This document shows positions 1 to 9,545 of a DNA stretch of 64,000 nucleotides, one piece after another. The position numbers and the translations under genes are program-made. The stretch is from NCBI GenBank assembly GCA_036417435.1, contig CM070904.1, positions 128,898,695 to 128,962,694 on the forward strand, written 5' to 3'. How positions within the stretch are numbered: the stretch's first letter is position 1; the number at the start of each line of letters is the position of its first letter. The DNA comes from Inia geoffrensis. Its lineage: Eukaryota; Chordata; Mammalia; Artiodactyla; Iniidae. Below the pieces are notes generated by a model. It was not told the DNA's origin, made no database searches, and saw nothing but the letters and a program-made list of their open reading frames with translations.

Positions 1-147
1 CCCCGAGTCCTGGGACCCCACGTCTCTGCCTCTTCCCATAGTAAGTGAGGCTCTCTCCACATCCATTTCCACGTCCTGCATCTCCCAGAGCTCCACGCAG
101 CCTCCAGGACACTCTGCTCAGCTCCTTCTAAAGCAGAAGCTCCTTAC

Positions 148-186
148 CTCTGACCTGGGCGCTGAGCTTGTCCAGGTTTCCCAGAA
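148..186 (-). CDS. Candidate 39-nt coding exon, host gene not recognised
   Basis: On the minus strand this 39-nt segment follows a textbook acceptor: a branch-point-like TCTAAC, then a pyrimidine tract ending TTCTGCCTTAAG. It is followed by a strong donor (AG|GTAAGG). One frame reads V-LGNLDKLSAQVR, a leucine-spaced, coiled-coil-like peptide. The exon is phase 1 at both ends, so skipping it would keep the frame. It matches the phase of the candidate exon at 347-396 across a 160-nt intron. The gene would continue off the left edge. I do not recognise the protein. The splice signals are seen; coding status is inferred and a chance pair of sites is possible. Confidence 0.35.
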
Positions 187-346
187 CTTAAGGCAGAAAA
201 AAGGGGCAGAGTTAGAGATGGCAAAGAAGAATTGTTCTCCTTCTTCTGGACCCTTCCACAGAGTCAAAACAAAACATGAATTAATATCTCGATAAACCAA
301 GCTGCCACTTTCCGCTTCTCTATAACCCACCATCAGGGCTGCTCAC

Positions 347-396
347 CAGGGGCAAACTGGTCTGATTCCTCATAAGCCCCTCCCCTAGTCGAGTCT
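347..396 (-). CDS. Candidate 50-nt coding exon upstream of 148-186
   Basis: On the minus strand the segment lies between a moderate acceptor (GGCCCCATCAG) and a good donor (CCCTG|GTGAGC). The open frame reads DSTRGGAYEESDQFAP and ends in phase 1, which is the phase needed by the 39-nt exon at 148-186. A second frame is also open, so the choice of frame depends only on that phase match. The peptide is acidic and polar, with no recognised domain. The pyrimidine tract is weaker than that of its neighbour. Read the two together as a possible pair of small exons of an unnamed minus-strand gene. Confidence 0.25.
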
Positions 397-1189
397 CTGA
401 TGGGGCCACAGGTGTTCGCTTTCCTGCCTCATCAACACATAACCTTTCTTCCTTTCTTTCTTTTCTAGTTTAAAGAAAAAAAGAAAAACAGTTTCCTGGG
501 GTCAAGCCTTTTAAGGGCTATTCCACGGGTGGAGCTACCTGACGCCCGTTCAGGGCTCTCCTCACGGTAGTAACTTTGCCAAATCCACAGTTTGGTCCCA
601 GATTTCCCAACCACCAACTGAGGCTCACCCCTCTTCCCTCAAAGCCCCTCCACCTCTTCAAAGTCAACGCATCTAATTCCAGAGCCCTTGACCCTAAGCC
701 TGCCTCCCCTCCAGAGTCTGGGAGGTGCTACTCTGATAACAGGATGAGAACTCGGGTCACCCCCTTTCCTCTTCCGGTCGCCCCTGTCTCTCCTCTCTCC
801 AGAGGAGAGAGCCTCGCAGAGTCCTTGTGACTCCCCACTGCTTCCCACCCATCCCTCCATCTCAAAGCCCCACCCCCAACCTACTTCCATCTCCTCACGC
901 CCTGACCTCCCCTGCGGTCTGCCTGCCTGGCTTCAGCACCTCCTTCCTCCAGTCCATAGGATGTCTCTGCCCTGGGAGATGCTTTGAGATGTAAAGGAGC
1001 CCAAGTGAGGGAATTTGCAGGAGGAGTTCTCCACTGCAAGGACGGCTTCATCACAGAGCGAGCCAGGGAGAAAGACACCGGTAACCAGCCCGCCTGGCTA
1101 CACAGCTGCCGTCCTAGTGTTGGGTTTCACAGGGAAGCAATGAAACGAGCATTTGCCAAAATCCAGTTGTGAGGTTACTTATCAAACTC
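397..1189. other. Unique GC-rich sequence, no gene seen
   Basis: This stretch is pyrimidine-rich around 580-960. Short open frames occur on both strands, but none has paired splice signals, recognised domains or a start with family similarity. No repeat family was recognised. Confidence 0.4.
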
Positions 1190-1335
1190 TCATTCAGAAG
1201 GCATTATTCTGCACTCAGGGGTCAAAACTCTTCAATGGTTCCCCATAATTTCCAGGATCCAGGCCAGGGATCTCGGGCTGCCGTGCAAAGACCGTCACAG
1301 AATGGCTGCTCTTCATTCCTACAACGGGAGGTTCC
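1190..1335 (+). repeat. Possible L2 LINE fragment
   Basis: The phrase 'cttcaatggttccccataat' followed by 'ccaggatccaggcc' resembles the coding 3' part of L2 elements in very decayed form. The assignment is tentative. Confidence 0.3.
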
Positions 1336-1904
1336 AATCTTGGAAATAACAAACCCCTCCCTTAATGGGGTAAATCTCCTGTGGGCTTTCAGAATTTTGA
1401 AAAATCATTTCACTAATTTTGCATGGTATTAGGCAAAGAAATAGTTTAAGGAGTAAGTAATCACTCTTCATTTTAGATGAGTATATTATTGAAGACTTAT
1501 TACCCACAACTGCAACATCCAAAAAGCTCTGAAAAACAGAATGTCTTTTCTATATTTGGCACAAATTTATTTGTCCACAAATCTGACCTTAACTCACATG
1601 AGGTTATTCAGAGTTTATATTTCTCTTACATGGTATGAATATTCAGAGGTTTCACCATAGAAACATTAATGCACTTAATTAGAGGCTGAAGCCCCAGACT
1701 TCACTAGGGGGTTTTATATAACATATGACACATATAGTGTATAACTTCCTTAAAATCTCAAAGATTCGGAAATCAGAAGCACATCTGCCTTAAAATTTTT
1801 AGCGAAGAATTTGGACCACTATACATTTGTTGCAATGTAACTCAATCGTATTTGAAATATACCTTTAAAGATCTATAGGATCATCCTATGATGGTGTCAA
1901 CCTC
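1336..1904. other. AT-rich unique sequence, nothing recognised
   Basis: No credible open frame, splice pair or known repeat was seen. Around 1500-1860 the sequence is AT-rich, with short direct echoes such as 'cacatatagtgtata'. Confidence 0.4.
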
Positions 1905-2469
1905 CACCAACCCTCCTTGCAGTAGTGTTTACACAAATTCCTTGCTGTTCCTTCCTTCAACACGTGGAGCTTAATTCTCCTCACTGTGAATGAGGATTGG
2001 AATAAGAGACTCCCTTCCGATGACTAGAACACAGTAGAAGTGATGGTATGTCACTTCTCAGATTAGGTTATGAAAAGACTGGCTTCCGCCTTGGATGCAC
2101 ACCATCTCTCATCCTCTTCCTCTTGGACCATTCGCTCTGGGGGAAGGTAGCTGCTAGGCTATGAGCTGCCCTGCACAGGGGATCAAAGTTGAGGAACTAT
2201 GGTTTGTGGGAGACCTCAGCTCAACAACCCGTGAAGATCTGGGGCTTAACAGCAACCCCAGGAGTCAGCTTGGAACCAGGTCCTTCAGCCCCAGTTGAGC
2301 CGTAAGATGAGGTCTCAGCCCAGGGCAACAGCTTTACTAAAGTTTCATGAACCACCCAGTTAAGCTGCTCTCAGATCCCCGATCCACAGAATCTGAGATA
2401 ATAGACGTTTGTTGTTTCAGGCTGTGAAGTTTGTGGTAATTTGTGATGCAGCAGTAGATGGCTAATACA
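1905..2469 (+). repeat. MaLR-type LTR (MLT1 group), degraded
   Basis: Solo LTR of the mammalian MaLR class. The middle shows 'gaagtgatggtatgtcactt' and a decayed version of the family's 'cagattaggttatgaaaaga' block. The 3' end has 'cagaatctgagataataga', then 'gtttgttgtttcaggctgtg', and ends 'gatggctaatacac'. No internal retroviral gene accompanies it. The subfamily is not resolved. Confidence 0.7.
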
Positions 2470-2479
2470 CCTCTCAGTG

Positions 2480-2688
2480 TTCTCCATCATAGCACCCTAT
2501 TTCTTTCCTCATCACACTTTATCATAAGCTGCTGTTTTATTTAGTTTTTAATTTGTTTGCTGTTTATCTTCTTCTCCTCCTGTGAGCAGGGAGCCAATGG
2601 GCATATTCAGAGTTGTACTCACATTACTTGATGCAGGGCCTGGCTCACAGATGCTGAATATACACTGAACAATAGAAAGAGGGAAGAA
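2480..2688 (+). repeat. L2 LINE 3' end fragment
   Basis: The series 'gcagggccty'-like block, 'ggctcacagatgctgaatat' and 'acactgaa' matches the decayed 3' tail of L2 (gcacagtgcctggcacatag-type ending). It sits directly after the MLT1 LTR. Confidence 0.5.
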
Positions 2689-3404
2689 GGACAATTATTC
2701 TGAACACAGAACCAGGGAGGCAGTGAGGGTTCAGGCTCAGGGTCAATAAAGCACTTATAATAATCTGAAAGCTTCAAATCCCAGAGAGTAAATATCCCTC
2801 TCCCCTGACCTGGTCCAGGTGGTCCCCAGGCCTTGTGGACCCTGCCCCCTGTCTCACTTGGGTGTGTCCCCTCCCCTCCACCCTGACTGCCCTCACTCAC
2901 TCCCAGCGCCATCATTCCCCACCAGTGTCTTCATGGGTCTCCCTTTTCCCACCCACCCACCCGTGCCAATTAATCCATTCTGAACACCGAATTGTGCAAC
3001 GTGGCAGAGGGGAGGGTAAAGGGAGGTCGAGGCTCCATTCCTTGCTCCAGGATCTTAAATGAACCTATAGCCATCACCCTGCCCCCAAATTAAGAACCGG
3101 TGGTTCAGAATGAGATCTCGACTCCTATTACGCCCCCTTCAATAAAATGACAAGGAGGACGTCAAGCAAACGTATTGTCGGTTCTAAAGAGAGTGAAGCT
3201 ATAGCTCCCCTCCTCGGTAGAAGGGTAAGTCAGTCATCCTTCCGGAAAGGAGTTTAGCCAGAGGTTCAAAAGGCTTGGAACTATCATCCTCTGCCACCCA
3301 GTAAGAACTCCTAAGGACCGGCCTTAAGGTGCATCCTGGGACCGCAGCAGAGATTTGAATAAAGATCTTTATACAAAGATGGCAGCACAGTTTGCTTTTA
3401 GGAG
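2689..3404. other. Unique sequence, no gene seen
   Basis: Short frames on both strands lack splice context. A C-rich block lies at 2870-2970. No known repeat was recognised. Confidence 0.4.
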
Positions 3405-3745
3405 AGTGTAAGAAACCTAGGTACCCCGCAACAGAAGAAAACTTAAATAAATTAGAATACAACCGTTAAATGAATGTTATTCACCCAGTGAAACGATCCT
3501 TCCATGTTTTCAATGACATAAGAAAATGCTCGCAATATAACATACTAAGATATTATATACGTATAAAATCTAACATACACATATACAATGACTGAAAAAA
3601 ACACATCCAACTGTTGCCGGTGATTATCTCTGAATAAGCAAGCGATAGGAGATTTTTATCCCACCTTTATGGTTCTATGTATGGCCCACCTTTTCCACAT
3701 CGAGCATGGATTCAGCTAAGAATATAATTTTCTGAAGTGAAAAGC
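3405..3745 (+). repeat. Old L1 (L1M) 3' end fragment
   Basis: The order of motifs is that of old L1 3' regions: 'aaataaattagaatacaacc', the 'gtgattatctctgaataag' block, then 'tttttatcccacctttatgg' and a TTTTCCACATCGAGCATG block. It carries no open frame of useful length. Confidence 0.55.
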
Positions 3746-4014
3746 AGGGAGGCATATGGAGGAAGATAATCTGAAATCACACCTGAGACCCCGGCTAGCT
3801 TTGTCCTTGCCGCACACCTACAGTTGTGCCACCATGACTGGCCGTCAAGTTCACGAGGAAACGGAAGCCCAGGGGGAGGGGGTCCCAGGCTCTGCCTGTC
3901 CAGCCCCTCGACTTCAGAGAAGGGCCCTCAGCGCTGTCATTCAAGAAGGCAGCCTATTAGGAGCAACGTTGGAACCTTACTGACTTAAGGCAGTGAAGGA
4001 TTTTTTCAGCTCAA
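3746..4014. other. Unique sequence with decayed open frame
   Basis: A 75-codon plus-strand frame (3756-3983) has no domain and no splice context. I treat it as chance. Confidence 0.35.
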
Positions 4015-4052
4015 TCTTGGGGGGGGAGGGGGGCGAGGGGGGGCGGGTAGCG
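4015..4052 (+). other. G-rich tract, potential G-quadruplex
   Basis: Several runs of five to eight G residues separated by one to three bases lie just upstream of a GC-rich, CpG-containing block. The run pattern meets the usual G-quadruplex motif. No promoter can be tied to it. Confidence 0.6.
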
Positions 4053-5475
4053 GAGGTGCCATGGCAGGGGGCAGGATCCTGCAGGGGAGATTCTTTGGGC
4101 CAGGCCTGGAAGTGGGGTTGGACCCTTCTGCCCGTGTTGCATTAGCCCCATCTCAGTCGTGTGGCTCCCGCTACCTATACGGGCGGGACGCCCAGGAAAG
4201 GGAAGCCAGCACAGGTCTTCCTGAGCTTCCTATCCTGGGCCTAAACAAACCTCTACATGCAGACTGGCACCTCCGCCACGTCCACCGGGGCTGTGGAGTC
4301 CTGCACTTGGGAGAGGGAAGCCGGGAGCCCAGCACCGTCGATCGACACCTCCTGGCTGAACGCTGGACAGAATCCACAGTCTACCAGGCAGACCACGTCT
4401 ATTTCTGGGTCCGTTGCTCAGGACAGCCTGGACCTAGGTCCCTGTCAGGCCTTCCACGGCCAGGGTCCCTCTGCTGCAAAGACAGCCTCTCACTTACTGA
4501 TCTAATTTCCAACATTTTACTGGAAGGCAAGGGTGGATTTGGCTGACATATCCAGAGAAAAGAAGAAACTGGATGATTGAGAACCGAGCTTTTCTCATTG
4601 CAGGTGCTCCGGGCCACTTAGGGGAAATAAGAGACTTTGCACGCCCTCACCAACAGCTCTCCTCCCGGCCTTTGCTCTCATCCCTCCCACGGCCGGCCGC
4701 AGAGGAGGGGCAGGGACAGGCCATGTCATCTGCACAGAGAGTGAAATGTGCACAGTCCTCCCAACCGTGCGGGAATCACCCAAGTGAAATCCCAAAGGAA
4801 CAAGATGGAAGAGAAGGTGTGGGATGTGGGTGAGTTAATACTGAGCCCGTAGCAAACTCAGGCAAGAACTGGACATCAGATTGAAATACATTTATTGTTT
4901 AAACCTGGCTGGAGGACCCTAAGATTCCCTACTAAGGAGAAGGCTTTAGAAGTCGAATCTCTCTTCAAAGTCTAATAGGGTCCCTCAAAGACGCAGATAC
5001 GCCCTGCAGATGAGATTCAGTAAATGCGTCCCAAGCTCCAAAGGCAAGCTGCTTCCACGGGCACACAGAGCTCCAGCCCTGGAGCTGGAACAAGGGAAGC
5101 CTCAGCAGAAGGGGCCCAGTGCACAGGAGACAGACCGTGAGAACCACATGGCCAGCAGCCAGGGCTGGGCTTCCCAAGGAAGCTCGCGAGGAAAGGCCCA
5201 GATGCAGTGCCTCTCAAATTTTCCACCCAAGTCTTCCAAAGGCAGAACAGTGGACACACGTATAGGGGCTGGAGCAACAGCCCTAAAGAGCCAGACTAAA
5301 GTCACTTTCATTATTTATATTTAAAATTCCTGGGGACGCATTATCCAATTCCATATATATTCCATATCTGCTTAGTAACATCCAAAAGATTACCATCAAG
5401 CAATTAATGTGCTGTGTGTTTCCTGAGGGCTTCATCTTATACTCAGTCTGGCACCTACCACGCCAATTGTGGGCC
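4053..5475. other. GC-rich unique block with overlapping open frames, no gene assigned
   Basis: Bases 4061-4546 are open for 161 codons on the plus strand, and shorter frames are open on the other strand over the same bases. One minus-strand frame (about 4430 down to 4256) reads ...VSIDGAGLPASLSQVQDST and ends at a stop, but it lacks a clear acceptor. CpG density is mildly raised at 4140-4400. Overlap of open frames on both strands suggests composition rather than coding. The rest (4600-5475) holds only short frames. No repeat was recognised. Confidence 0.35.
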
Positions 5476-5618
5476 TCCATCTGGCAGCCTCAGCGTCCCC
5501 CGGGAGCAGTAGGAAATGCAGCATCTTGGCCCCCTCCCAGCCAACAGAATCAGAAACTACATTTTAACCAGATCCTGGAGTGACTCATTCACATGTCAAG
5601 ATTTCAGAAAAGTTGCTC
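5476..5618 (+). repeat. MER5A-like DNA transposon remnant (hAT-Charlie)
   Basis: The order 'taggaaatgcagcatcttgg', CCCC-rich block, 'agaatcagaaactacatttt' and 'aaccagatcctggagtgact' follows the MER5A consensus layout. It is non-autonomous, with no transposase frame. Confidence 0.6.
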
Positions 5619-5744
5619 CGCCTCGAACTCCAAGGAGTGTGGACACTGTAGTTCGAGAGGCAGAGCTGCATAGGATTTTCTAGAAGTTCTCTTAGTGAGT
5701 CTCCATCCTACAACTCTCTAGCTCGGTATGCAGTTTAATTTTGT

Positions 5745-5882
5745 CCAGAGCACTTATTTGTCTGTGTGTGTGTGTTTAGAATGTAAACTTCACGAAGCAG
5801 GATCTGTGGCAGACCTGTGCACAGAGAATCTTGCCTATAGTAAATGCTCATTAAAAGAATTTTGAGGGAATCAATGTAAACT
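5745..5882 (+). repeat. L2 LINE tail fragment
   Basis: The 'aatgtaaacttcacgaagca' block followed by 'tagtaaatgctcattaaaag' is typical of decayed L2 3' tails. A short TG run lies inside it. Confidence 0.4.
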
Positions 5883-5994
5883 GGGGGTGGAGGGAAGGGT
5901 TGGATTGTAAAAAGTAAATCAGGTGTCAGTCACTTTATGGGAATTTCCCTATAAAAAAATAATGGTATTTCCCTTCTGAAATGAAAAGCAAAAA

Positions 5995-6237
5995 GTCATA
6001 TTGGAATGTCCACACAGAAACCTGTACCTAAATGTTTGTAGCAGCTGTATTCATAACAGCCAAAAACTGGAAACAACCCAAATGTCCTTCAATGGGTGAG
6101 TGAGTAAACACATGGTAGTACATCGATACCGTGGAATAGACTCAGCAATGAAAAGGACTGAACTACTGATACACACACAGCTCAGGTGAATCTCAAGGCA
6201 ATTATACTGAAGAAAAAAGCCCATCTCTAACAGGATA
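5995..6237 (+). repeat. Old L1 (L1M) 3' region, first part, split by an LTR
   Basis: It shows the L1 block 'gtagcagctgtattcataac', then 'aactggaaacaacccaaatg', then the 'tcagcaatgaaaaggactga' block. The element resumes after the MLT1A LTR at 6593, so the LTR inserted into this L1. Confidence 0.75.
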
Positions 6238-6592
6238 TTGCTATAGATTGAATGTTTGTGTTTCCCCCAAAATTCATATGCTGACATCCTAACTCCCAAG
6301 GTGACGATATGAGGAGGTGGGGCATTTGGGAAGTGATTAGGTCATGGGGACAGAGCTCTGATGAATGGGATTAGTGTCCTTATAAAAGAGACCCAGGGAG
6401 CTCCCTTGCCCCCTCCACTATGTGAGGACACAGCAAGAAGACAGCCATCTGTGAACCAGGAAGAGGGTCCTCAGCAGACACCAAATCTGCCTGAGCCTTG
6501 GTCTTGGACTTCCCAGTTTCTAGGACTGTTTCTGTTTTTATAAGCCACCCAGTTTATGGTACATTTTTATAGCAGCCCTAAGAGACTAAGAC
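6238..6592 (+). repeat. MLT1A-type MaLR solo LTR inserted in an old L1
   Basis: Nearly full-length LTR. It starts at a 'tgctatagattgaatgtttg'-type 5' end and continues with CCCCCAAAATTCATATGCTGA. It then carries the 'gaggaggtggggcatttggg' and 'gaatgggattagtgtcctta' blocks with a TATAAAAGAGACC promoter-like box, and ends 'gccctaagagactaagacag'. No internal genes remain, so it is a recombined solo LTR. Confidence 0.85.
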
Positions 6593-6995
6593 AGGTACAT
6601 ACAACATGATGTTATTTACAGACTAGTGGCTGCACGGGGTTAGCGGGAAAGGATGGATGTGACTATAAAGGGAGAGCAGGAGAGATCTTTGGAATGATGG
6701 AACAGCTCTGTGTCTTGACTGGGGTGGTGATTACACATCTACACAGGTGATAAAGTTGTATAGAGCCACACGTGCTCACACACACACAGAGGAGTGCCTG
6801 TAAAACTGATGAAATCTGAATAAGGTCTGTGGATTGTACCTATGTCAATTTCCTGGTTTTGCTATTGTACTATAAATATATAAGATGTTACCATTGGGGG
6901 AAACTGGATGAAGGGTACAGGGGACCACTCTGTACTATTTTTGCCACTCCCTATGAATCTATAATTATTTCAAAATAGAAAGTTAAAAAGATCAT
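6593..6995 (+). repeat. Old L1 (L1M) 3' region, second part
   Basis: It continues the L1 begun at 5995: 'gactagtggctgcacggggt' block, 'gatggaacagctctgtgtct', 'ggtggtgattacacatctac', then the 'ccattgggggaaactggatg' and 'tatttcaaaatagaaagtta' tail. Order and strand agree with the first half. Confidence 0.75.
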
Positions 6996-7951
6996 ATTGA
7001 AGGATTCATGGTATACATAGGGACTATGCCTTGTTTTAAAACATTTAATTAATGAGAGATAATCTTATACCATTCAGCACAACCTAACCATGGAAGTGTT
7101 TTGATTTCTACTGTACAAAACATGTCTCTCTAAATAAGAGAGAGCAGTTGAGCCAAAAGTAATCAAGTGTCTGCTTTCACCTGGATTTAGAAGTAAGTAA
7201 TCCTCATGAGGGATTAGATTCTTACTTTTCACAGCCAGTCCTGGGACAGGGGCCTAGGGAACTGCCCACTCAGACAGAGGACAGCAGAACAGGCCAAGAA
7301 GGCTGAACCTGGTTTGGGATGCTGGGGGAGGCTGCCGTCGTCCAATGGTGTCTGAGACCCACTGCGAGCCCATGACTCAAGCAACCGAAGATAGCATGGT
7401 GGGCAACCATCACCTGGTCCTAGAGGTGGACCACCAGCTCCATCAGCAGCCACGTCCGTCCCGAGGAAGGAGTACCAACTGGACAGTCTCTCCCTGATTT
7501 AAACCATCAGTGGGAATGAGATGAGGGAGGCAACTGGCGACCTTCATTTGCCCTTTCTTTCTGTTCACTACTGAATAGAGTCTTCTCCATCTTCTTCATC
7601 TGGGTACGGAGTTCTCACTTGGGTGAAAATGTGTGTGGCCCCGAGGAAATGAATGGAGGCTCTAAAATTAACTCAAGCTATTTCTAAAGCCATTGCAACA
7701 AAGGGAGGGCTTGAGAACCCAAGAGCCTGCAGGGGTGGGACAGGAAAGGGGGTGAAGTGGGCCCAGTGGGCTACGTGACGCCCAAGAGAACCAGCCCCAG
7801 CTGCCTGCCCCCTCCAGTACCCTGAGCTACCGATTGTCCAACTTCTCAAGACAAGCCAGAAACCTGGATCTTTATGTGAAAGGTACTGTTTTCAGTGTAA
7901 TTAAAATGTTTAAGATGCCATGTGTGCCAACATCTTGCCTGTTTCTGCCAG
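6996..7951. other. Unique sequence upstream of a candidate terminal exon
   Basis: A plus-strand frame is open from about 7277 to a stop at 7497 and includes an internal ATG at 7348. It lacks a clear acceptor and a recognised domain. The opposite strand is also partly open (7229-7453). No known repeat was recognised. Confidence 0.35.
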
Positions 7952-8103
7952 CCCGCACCCCTGCCCCTGAGGAAGGCAAGGGCCACGAGGGGGGCCAAGA
8001 GGACAGCCCGTGGCCAGGAGACGCCAGCTCTGCATTTGTGGCCCTGGACACCTTCGTTCGCAAGCTTTCGGAGCGGCAGAGGCAGAGGAAATCTCGTGCC
8101 TGA
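7952..8103 (+). CDS. Candidate 3'-terminal coding exon of an unnamed plus-strand gene
   Basis: After a usable acceptor (CTTGCCTGTTTCTGCCAG) the frame reads RTPAPEEGKGHEGGQEDS and, further on, FVALDTFVRKLSERQRQRKS, ending RA and TGA. It enters in phase 1 and gives 49 residues: an acidic, Gly/Glu-rich first half, then an amphipathic, strongly basic tail. That contrast and the low stop density look more like a real C-terminus than chance. Against it, no AATAAA was seen in the following 500 bases and the opposite strand is also open. It would be the tail of a gene convergent with the minus-strand exon at 8924-9075. No family was recognised. Confidence 0.4.
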
Positions 8104-8273
8104 GGGGAAGGAAGGCGGGGTGAGGAGTGGTGAGGGTCTGGACCAGCTCCATTCTCAAGGAAAAAAAGCAAAGTTTAGAAACAAAATGTATTAACGTGTG
8201 AGCGCTTCTAACCTCCGGAATCCGCTCATCCTTCTAGTATGAGAGGGGAGGGCCCTGCTGGCCGAGGCCCGGG

Positions 8274-8306
8274 ACAAGGGGGGGTGGCAGGGGGAGGGGG
8301 GGCACA
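8274..8306 (+). other. G-rich tract, potential G-quadruplex
   Basis: Runs of eight, five, six and shorter G residues separated by a few bases. It lies between the candidate exons at 7952-8103 and 8311-8398. Confidence 0.5.
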
Positions 8307-8310
8307 GCAG

Positions 8311-8398
8311 GATCCTCAAACTGAGAAAACTGAGGGCTTTGCAAATTGTTGTCAGAAATGAGGATGAGGTCAGCTTCACCATTTTTCAGGAAGCTCAG
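8311..8398 (+). CDS. Candidate 88-nt internal exon (alternative to terminal exon 7952-8103)
   Basis: The right edge is a perfect donor (GCTCAG|GTAAGTC). The left edge is CACAGCAG after a G-rich rather than pyrimidine-rich stretch, so the acceptor is poor. One frame is open throughout, reading ILKLRKLRALQIVVRNEDEV and ending ...FQEAQ in phase 0. It lies downstream of the stop in 7952-8103, so both cannot belong to the same message unless they are alternative exons. A cryptic donor in intergenic DNA is the main other explanation. Confidence 0.22.
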
Positions 8399-8727
8399 GT
8401 AAGTCTAGAATGACTTTTGGCCACTACACTGTGTGTTCGAATTCAGTAAGGATTGCTGAGACCAGGCCAGTGGGGCTAGGCTGGGAATTAGTCTGTTTCC
8501 TGTATAGAAATTCTTTCTGTTCTATCTGAGAATGGAAGGCAAGGGTGTTTTTCCCATAGTCTGCAAGTCTAGGGACATTTTCTGTGCAATTTAAGCCTCC
8601 AGGACTTGCCCGTTCTTCCCAGTAGTGACTGTCTTATAAATGACTGTGTCATTCAGAATCATCGAGGCCAAGGATGGACAGGGCAGCTGGCCCCGTCCAG
8701 AGGTCTGGGGACAAGGGGAACCCCCAA

Positions 8728-8733
8728 TTTATT
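8728..8733 (-). other. Candidate polyadenylation signal (AATAAA, minus strand)
   Basis: The minus strand reads CTTCAATAAATTGG here, about 190 nt downstream of the stop codon in the candidate terminal exon at 8924-9075. Its position fits a short 3' UTR. No transcript evidence is available. Confidence 0.4.
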
Positions 8734-8923
8734 GAAGGACGGAAGACTGGTATGGGGAGAGGGCACAGTGTCAAGAAAAGCTAAATTCCCAGCCGGCATG
8801 GGGCCCAAGCAGGGTTGCCTAGAAAGCTGCTGGGACTGCTTGACGGGAGCCCATTCTGAGAAGGGATTGTCGGGAGAGCCTCTTGGGACAGAATCTTCCC
8901 CAAAGAGGGCCAGGAGGCAAAGG

Positions 8924-9075
8924 TCAGCCTGGAACAAAGCCTTCGTCATCAGAGTCCGCAGACCCTGTGCCAGCCCAGGTGACCTTGATCCGGTCCGTAG
9001 ACATCTGGCCGAAATCTGGGGGAGGAGACTTGGCCCCAAGAGAGGAAGAGGGGTCCTCGTCACCATCAGTCGGAC
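8924..9075 (-). CDS. Candidate 3'-terminal coding exon of an unnamed minus-strand gene
   Basis: This is the best exon-like segment in the window. It follows a near-ideal acceptor (CCTCTTCTGCCCACCCCCAG). It enters needing one base from the previous exon and encodes 49 residues: an acidic/serine stretch (PTDGDEDPSSSLGAKSPPP), then STDRIKVTWAGTGSADSDDE, ending GFVPG and TGA. An AATAAA lies 190 nt downstream. The composition (acidic, Ser/Pro-rich, low complexity) suits a flexible cytoplasmic or nuclear C-terminal tail. A phase-compatible 40-nt exon lies at 18208-18247. The plus strand is also open over the same bases (8606-9364 and 8883-9260), which weakens the case. I do not recognise the gene. 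Confidence 0.48.
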
Positions 9076-9424
9076 CTGGGGGTGGGCAGAAGAGGAGAGG
9101 GGCTTTGCTCCTCAGGGGCGGCCCCCTGGGAAGGGGCCATGGGGTCAGCAGAGGGACTGGAAGAGCTGGGAGGGCTGGGAAGCAGTTGGTGCCAAGGAGG
9201 GGCCCCAGTCACAGGTTCTTAAAGTACAAATGGGGCATCTCCTGGAGACCTCCGGAATGAGCGGGTGGAGGGGACAAGGCCATCAAATAGCAGGCAGGGA
9301 GAAAAAATACATGCCTAAGTGTGAAAATTACACGCATTTTAACTTCAGTCTTGGGGCCAAGTAGGTGCAGAATGCAGGAATATCCCAGTGATGCCCCAGG
9401 GATGCCCCAGCATGACTGTCGCAC

Positions 9425-9545
9425 TTCACTGAGGTCGCAGCTCTCCGAGGGCAGGCATCCTGTCTCTTTTGTTTAAGGCTCTCTCTCCAGAGGCTAGGAA
9501 AGTGCCTGGTATATGATGATGTCGATAGTTATTGGTTGAATATGT
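9425..9545 (+). repeat. L2 LINE 3' end
   Basis: It has the typical L2 tail order: 'ctctccgagggcaggcatcc', TGTCTCTTTTGTTTA, 'aaagtgcctggtatatgatg' and 'gttattggttgaatatg'. Confidence 0.55.

Noticed and set aside
4061..4546. 161-codon plus-strand frame as a gene
   Set aside because: Several frames on both strands are open over the same bases and none has splice context or a recognisable domain.
8606..9364. 252-codon plus-strand open frame, longest in its neighbourhood
   Set aside because: It starts in unremarkable sequence, has no domain, and overlaps the better supported minus-strand exon at 8924-9075.
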